Position numbers and translations under genes: made by a program. 64,000 nt of DNA from UBA4416 sp040387475 (lineage in GTDB: Bacteria; Bacteroidota; Bacteroidia; B-17B0; Aurantibacillaceae): the NCBI GenBank assembly GCA_040387475.1, contig JAZKDT010000018.1, positions 186,001-250,000 of the forward strand, read 5' to 3'. The notes beneath the pieces are model-generated. The model worked only from the letters and a program-made list of their open reading frames with translations. It searched no databases and was not told the DNA's origin. Shown in pieces: positions 61,306 through 64,000 of this stretch. Each line of letters starts with the position of its first letter. The first letter of the stretch is position 1.

Positions 61306-62433
61306 ATGAAAGTATACTTAGATAATGCCGCTACTACCCGATTAGACGAACATGTTTTAGAAGCCATGCTACCGTACATGCGCGAAGAATACGGAAATCC
61401 ATCCTCTATTCACGCCTATGGCCGCAAAACACGCTCTGCTATTGAGGTAGCCAGAAAAACGGTTTCTAAATTACTGAACGTTGCTCCTTCAGAAATATTT
61501 TTTACATCCGGTGGGACAGAAGCCGATAACATGGCTATCAATCAAAGTATTCATTCATTAGGATTAACACATGCCATTACCAGCAAGATCGAACATCATG
61601 CCGTTGAACATACTTTGCAAATATTAGAAAAAGAAGGTAAGATCAAATTAAGCTGGGTAAATGTGGATGCCAAAGGAAATGTTGATCTGAATCATTTGGA
61701 AGAACTTCTGAAAAATAATGAAAGATCGTTTGTTTCACTCATGCATGCCAATAACGAAATTGGTACATTATTACCACTAGAGCAAGTTGGCGAGATTTGC
61801 TCTAAATATGACGCGATATTTCACAGCGACACCGTACAAACGATGGGGCATTACCCCATGGATCTTCAAAAAATTAAAGTGCATTTTATTACCTGCGCTG
61901 CTCACAAATTTCACGGGCCTAAAGGCGTGGGCTTTTTATATGTGAACCATACGGTTAAAATTCAACCCATGATACACGGCGGTGCACAGGAACGTAACAT
62001 GCGCGGTGGCACAGAAAACACGCAAGGCATCATAGGTTTAGCAAAAGCTTTGGAAATTTGCTACACGGAGATGGATGAACACATCAAACATATCCAGGGA
62101 TTAAAAAATTACATGAAAGAACGCCTCGAAAAAGAAATTCCGGGAATTGCTTTCAATGGAGAAACCTCTAACGAAAAAAGTTTATATACCGTATTAAATT
62201 GTTGTTTCCCCGCACATCCTGATGCGGAGATGATGTTATTTAACCTGGATATTGTCGGCATTATGGCCAGTGGCGGAAGTGCGTGTAGTAGCGGAAGCAA
62301 TCAGGGATCTCATGTTTTACGTGGCATTGGTGCCGATGTATCAAGAGCATCTGTCCGTTTTTCATTTTGCAAATATACTACCAAAGAAGAAATAGACTAT
62401 ACCATCGATAAACTGAAAGGGATGTTGAAATAG
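61306..62433 (+). CDS. Cysteine desulfurase (NifS/IscS family)
   Basis: A 375-residue class V aminotransferase-fold enzyme. It begins VYLDNAATTRLDEHVLEAMLPYM; the pyridoxal-phosphate lysine is K201 in TCAAHKFHGPKGVGFLY, and the substrate cysteine C327 lies in the mobile loop SGGSACSSGSNQGSHVL. The loop with CSSG places it near IscS/NifS-type class I enzymes. It frees sulfur from cysteine for Fe-S clusters, thio-tRNA or other acceptors. No iscU or regulator lies nearby in this window. It is flanked by intergenic repeats on both sides and appears monocistronic. Confidence 0.92.
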   Translation: MKVYLDNAATTRLDEHVLEAMLPYMREEYGNPSSIHAYGRKTRSAIEVARKTVSKLLNVAPSEIFFTSGGTEADNMAINQSIHSLGLTHAITSKIEHHAVEHTLQILEKEGKIKLSWVNVDAKGNVDLNHLEELLKNNERSFVSLMHANNEIGTLLPLEQVGEICSKYDAIFHSDTVQTMGHYPMDLQKIKVHFITCAAHKFHGPKGVGFLYVNHTVKIQPMIHGGAQERNMRGGTENTQGIIGLAKALEICYTEMDEHIKHIQGLKNYMKERLEKEIPGIAFNGETSNEKSLYTVLNCCFPAHPDAEMMLFNLDIVGIMASGGSACSSGSNQGSHVLRGIGADVSRASVRFSFCKYTTKEEIDYTIDKLKGMLK

Positions 62434-62444
62434 CTATAGGTTCA

Positions 62445-62527
62445 TCATTCTGAACTTGTTTCAGGATCTCACAAACAAATCCTTAACTGTGTTAGGGACT
62501 CTGCTTCCCAACTTCGCTCGAAGTGAC
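62445..62527. repeat. Intergenic repeat block (right of cysteine desulfurase)
   Basis: The block starts TCATTCTGAACTTGTTTCAG, a phrase typical of Bacteroidota spacer repeats, and ends ACTTCGCTCGAAGTGAC (62511-62527), the exact inverse of 61113-61129. Confidence 0.6.
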
Positions 62528-62602
62528 AGTTCAACATGACAAATCCTATTTTCCATTTTAAATTCCTTACCTTTAGGTATCAAAACAACGATCACATATT
62601 TG

Positions 62603-62893
62603 ATGCTCGTATTCGTTTGTAGCTTTTCTTTAAAAGCGCAACAAAACTTGTTTCCTTCTCACCATTTATTGTCTTTCAATTATAATAATCCATCGCAGGT
62701 AAATCAACGGATGATATTATTACAGCCGTATAATTTACAAAAGCAATTACCCGCTATTTCTTCCGGTTCTATCAACGACCTCCCCTTTTTTTGTGCTATG
62801 GAATGCAGAGTGCGTAAGCATACCAATATCTGGATAAAGCTGCGTGCCGGTGATGACACCAGTTATATGAAGATGATTGCACCTTCTAAATAA
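62603..62893 (+). CDS. Small exported protein, function unknown
   Basis: A 96-residue protein from the ATG at 62603 (a TTG lies just before it at 62600). The N-terminus MLVFVCSFSLKAQQN looks like the end of a signal peptide, and in-frame codons upstream (ATC AAA ACA ACG ATC ACA TAT) extend it naturally, but no standard start is present there. The mature part is short with NLQKQLPAISSGSINDLPFFCAMECRVRKHTNIWIKLRAGDD, two cysteines in CAMEC and a basic end. A weak TAnnTTTA box at 62569-62576 would put the transcript start close to the codons named. I recognise no family. Confidence 0.5.
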   Translation: MLVFVCSFSLKAQQNLFPSHHLLSFNYNNPSQVNQRMILLQPYNLQKQLPAISSGSINDLPFFCAMECRVRKHTNIWIKLRAGDDTSYMKMIAPSK

Positions 62894-62976
62894 AATTTTA
62901 ACATCATTTATGGAATATGAATATTCCGGCGTCTTAATATCAGATTCCCGAATTAAACCATTTAAAACCATACGTC

Positions 62977-64000
62977 ATGCTAAAATTCTCTTTTCTCAGT
63001 TTCGTGCTTGCTGGCTTCATCAGCGTTGCACAGCAGACACCAAACAACGCCTGCTCTATCTACGGTAAGCTCACCGATAAATCTTCTAAAGAAGAAATCC
63101 CGTTTGCAAACATTATTTTATATAAAAACGATAGCGTACAAGTAGCCGCGGCAACAACAGACATGGCAGGCAACTTTTGTTTGACGCCCATAAACGTGGG
63201 TACGTACAAAATTAAAGCGGTGTATGTGGGCTATTCTCCTTCTATAATCTCTAAAGTTGTAGTTTCCGCTAATAACGCAACTCAAATAAATATCAGTCTA
63301 TCAGTTAATGAAGGCATAAAATTAAATACGCTTGAGATCGTTAGCTATGCTCAACCTTTAATAGATGGTGATGTAAAGTCAGGAGGAACAATTACACGTG
63401 AGGATTATCAAAAATTGCCTTCAAAAAATATAAATTCAGTTGCATTAACAAGCAACGGGCCAAATAAAGCATCAAAAGATCAGTTAAATATCCGCGGCGG
63501 AAGAGCCAGTTCCGAATTTAATACGGAAGAATACAACCGTATTTATGATAACGAATTTAAAGATTCAAAAAAAGATCCACTCTCAACCTTTAGTATCGAT
63601 GTAGATAAAGCATCTTACAGTAACGTACGTCGTTTCATCACTCAAAATCAATTACCCCAGGCCGATGCGGTAAGAATTGAAGAAATGATTAATTATTTCA
63701 GCTACAATTATCCCAAGCCTAGTAGTGATCAACCTTTTTCTATTACTACAGAATATACGGATTGCCCCTGGAACAAAAACCATCAGCTGGTTCATATTGG
63801 CTTGCAGGGAAAAGAAATTGCTATGGATAATTTACCCGCTAACAATTTGGTGTTCCTATTAGATGTATCTGGTTCCATGGAATCACCCGACAAATTACCT
63901 TTATTAAAAGCGGGGTTAATTTTACTGATCGATCAAATGCGCCCGCAGGATAAAGTATCTATTGTAGTGTATGCAGGCGCTGCAGGCGTTGTTTTACCGC
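62977..64000 (+). CDS. vWA-domain surface protein with carboxypeptidase-like and plug-like regions, 3' end outside the window
   Basis: The frame is open from the ATG at 62977 to the window end (341 codons). Signal peptide about 1-19 (LAGFISVAQQ). A carboxypeptidase-D-like domain follows (about 26-105: IYGKLTDKSSKEEIPFANIILYK). A TonB-plug-like piece follows (about 138-170: LPSKNINSVALTSNGPNK, then LNIRGGRASS). Next is the vWF_A N-terminal extension (STFSIDVDKASYSNVRRFI ... EEMINYFSYNYP) and the start of a vWA domain with MIDAS motif DVSGS (about residue 293). This is the YfbK-like group of Bacteroidota exported vWA proteins. The vWA domain binds a divalent metal and ligand; role unknown. Confidence 0.85.
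   Translation, partial: MLKFSFLSFVLAGFISVAQQTPNNACSIYGKLTDKSSKEEIPFANIILYKNDSVQVAAATTDMAGNFCLTPINVGTYKIKAVYVGYSPSIISKVVVSANNATQINISLSVNEGIKLNTLEIVSYAQPLIDGDVKSGGTITREDYQKLPSKNINSVALTSNGPNKASKDQLNIRGGRASSEFNTEEYNRIYDNEFKDSKKDPLSTFSIDVDKASYSNVRRFITQNQLPQADAVRIEEMINYFSYNYPKPSSDQPFSITTEYTDCPWNKNHQLVHIGLQGKEIAMDNLPANNLVFLLDVSGSMESPDKLPLLKAGLILLIDQMRPQDKVSIVVYAGAAGVVLP

Noticed and set aside
62877..63068. Short frame overlapping the start of the vWA protein
   Set aside because: It overlaps both neighbours in another frame, and the vWA frame has a signal peptide and recognised domains.
1..64000. Prophage, insertion sequence, toxin-antitoxin, restriction or other defence genes
   Set aside because: No transposase, integrase, nuclease-methylase pair or known defence signature was seen in any well-supported coding sequence. 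The tail-fibre-like protein at 52548-53696 stands alone, without other phage genes.

Overview
The window looks like one contig of a low-GC Bacteroidota chromosome. The signs are type IX secretion (T9SS) sorting domains on several secreted proteins, a PorZ-like T9SS component, Bacteroidota-type LptE, a PspC/PadR pair, TonB-dependent receptors with carboxypeptidase-like N-terminal domains, and several good matches to the Bacteroidota -7 promoter motif TAnnTTTG. I cannot place it below phylum, though the gene set suits a free-living Flavobacteriales- or Sphingobacteriales-like organism.

Layout. 1-1472: end of an AT-rich operon encoding a two-subunit transketolase, of the kind found in surface-sugar clusters. 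1485-7779: two large membrane proteins (YfhO family and a GT-C-like protein), a T9SS-exported NHL-repeat protein and a small monooxygenase. 7863-16057: a minus-strand block for envelope work (SecG, an unknown, LptE, M16 peptidase, DUF5686 outer-membrane protein, DUF2459 protein, TPR-PD40 protein). 16171-20021: LpxL-like acyltransferase, a tandem pair of cysteine-rich lipoproteins, a T9SS cargo protein and ferritin. 20170-27423: an unknown exported protein, two histidine kinases without partner regulators, and a CPA2 antiporter. 27492-39442: TonB receptor, T9SS protein, serine hydrolase, the PspC/PadR operon with a clear operator, TerC, RecO and PorZ. 39520-42779: tRNA-Arg(CCG), a small exported protein, YidD and a second TonB receptor. 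42787-48427: a surface-glycan operon (two GT4 transferases, a flippase, two methyltransferases). 48688-56141: a LytTR-type two-component system divergent from a three-gene secreted operon that includes a GH16 enzyme. 56336-59556: DedA, rhodanese, phosphosulfolactate synthase and a TPR protein. 59712-64000: phosphoglucosamine mutase, cysteine desulfurase flanked by Bacteroidota-style intergenic repeats, a small exported protein and the start of a vWA-domain protein.

No phage, insertion sequence, CRISPR array or known defence system is visible. The most interesting signals are regulatory: a near-perfect palindrome plus a third half-site upstream of the PadR/PspC operon; two ACGGCC repeats 22 bp apart between the LytTR system and the GH16 operon; and several -7 elements so close to start codons that the transcripts may be leaderless. 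The LytTR-GH16 locus is the best candidate for an uncharacterised system.
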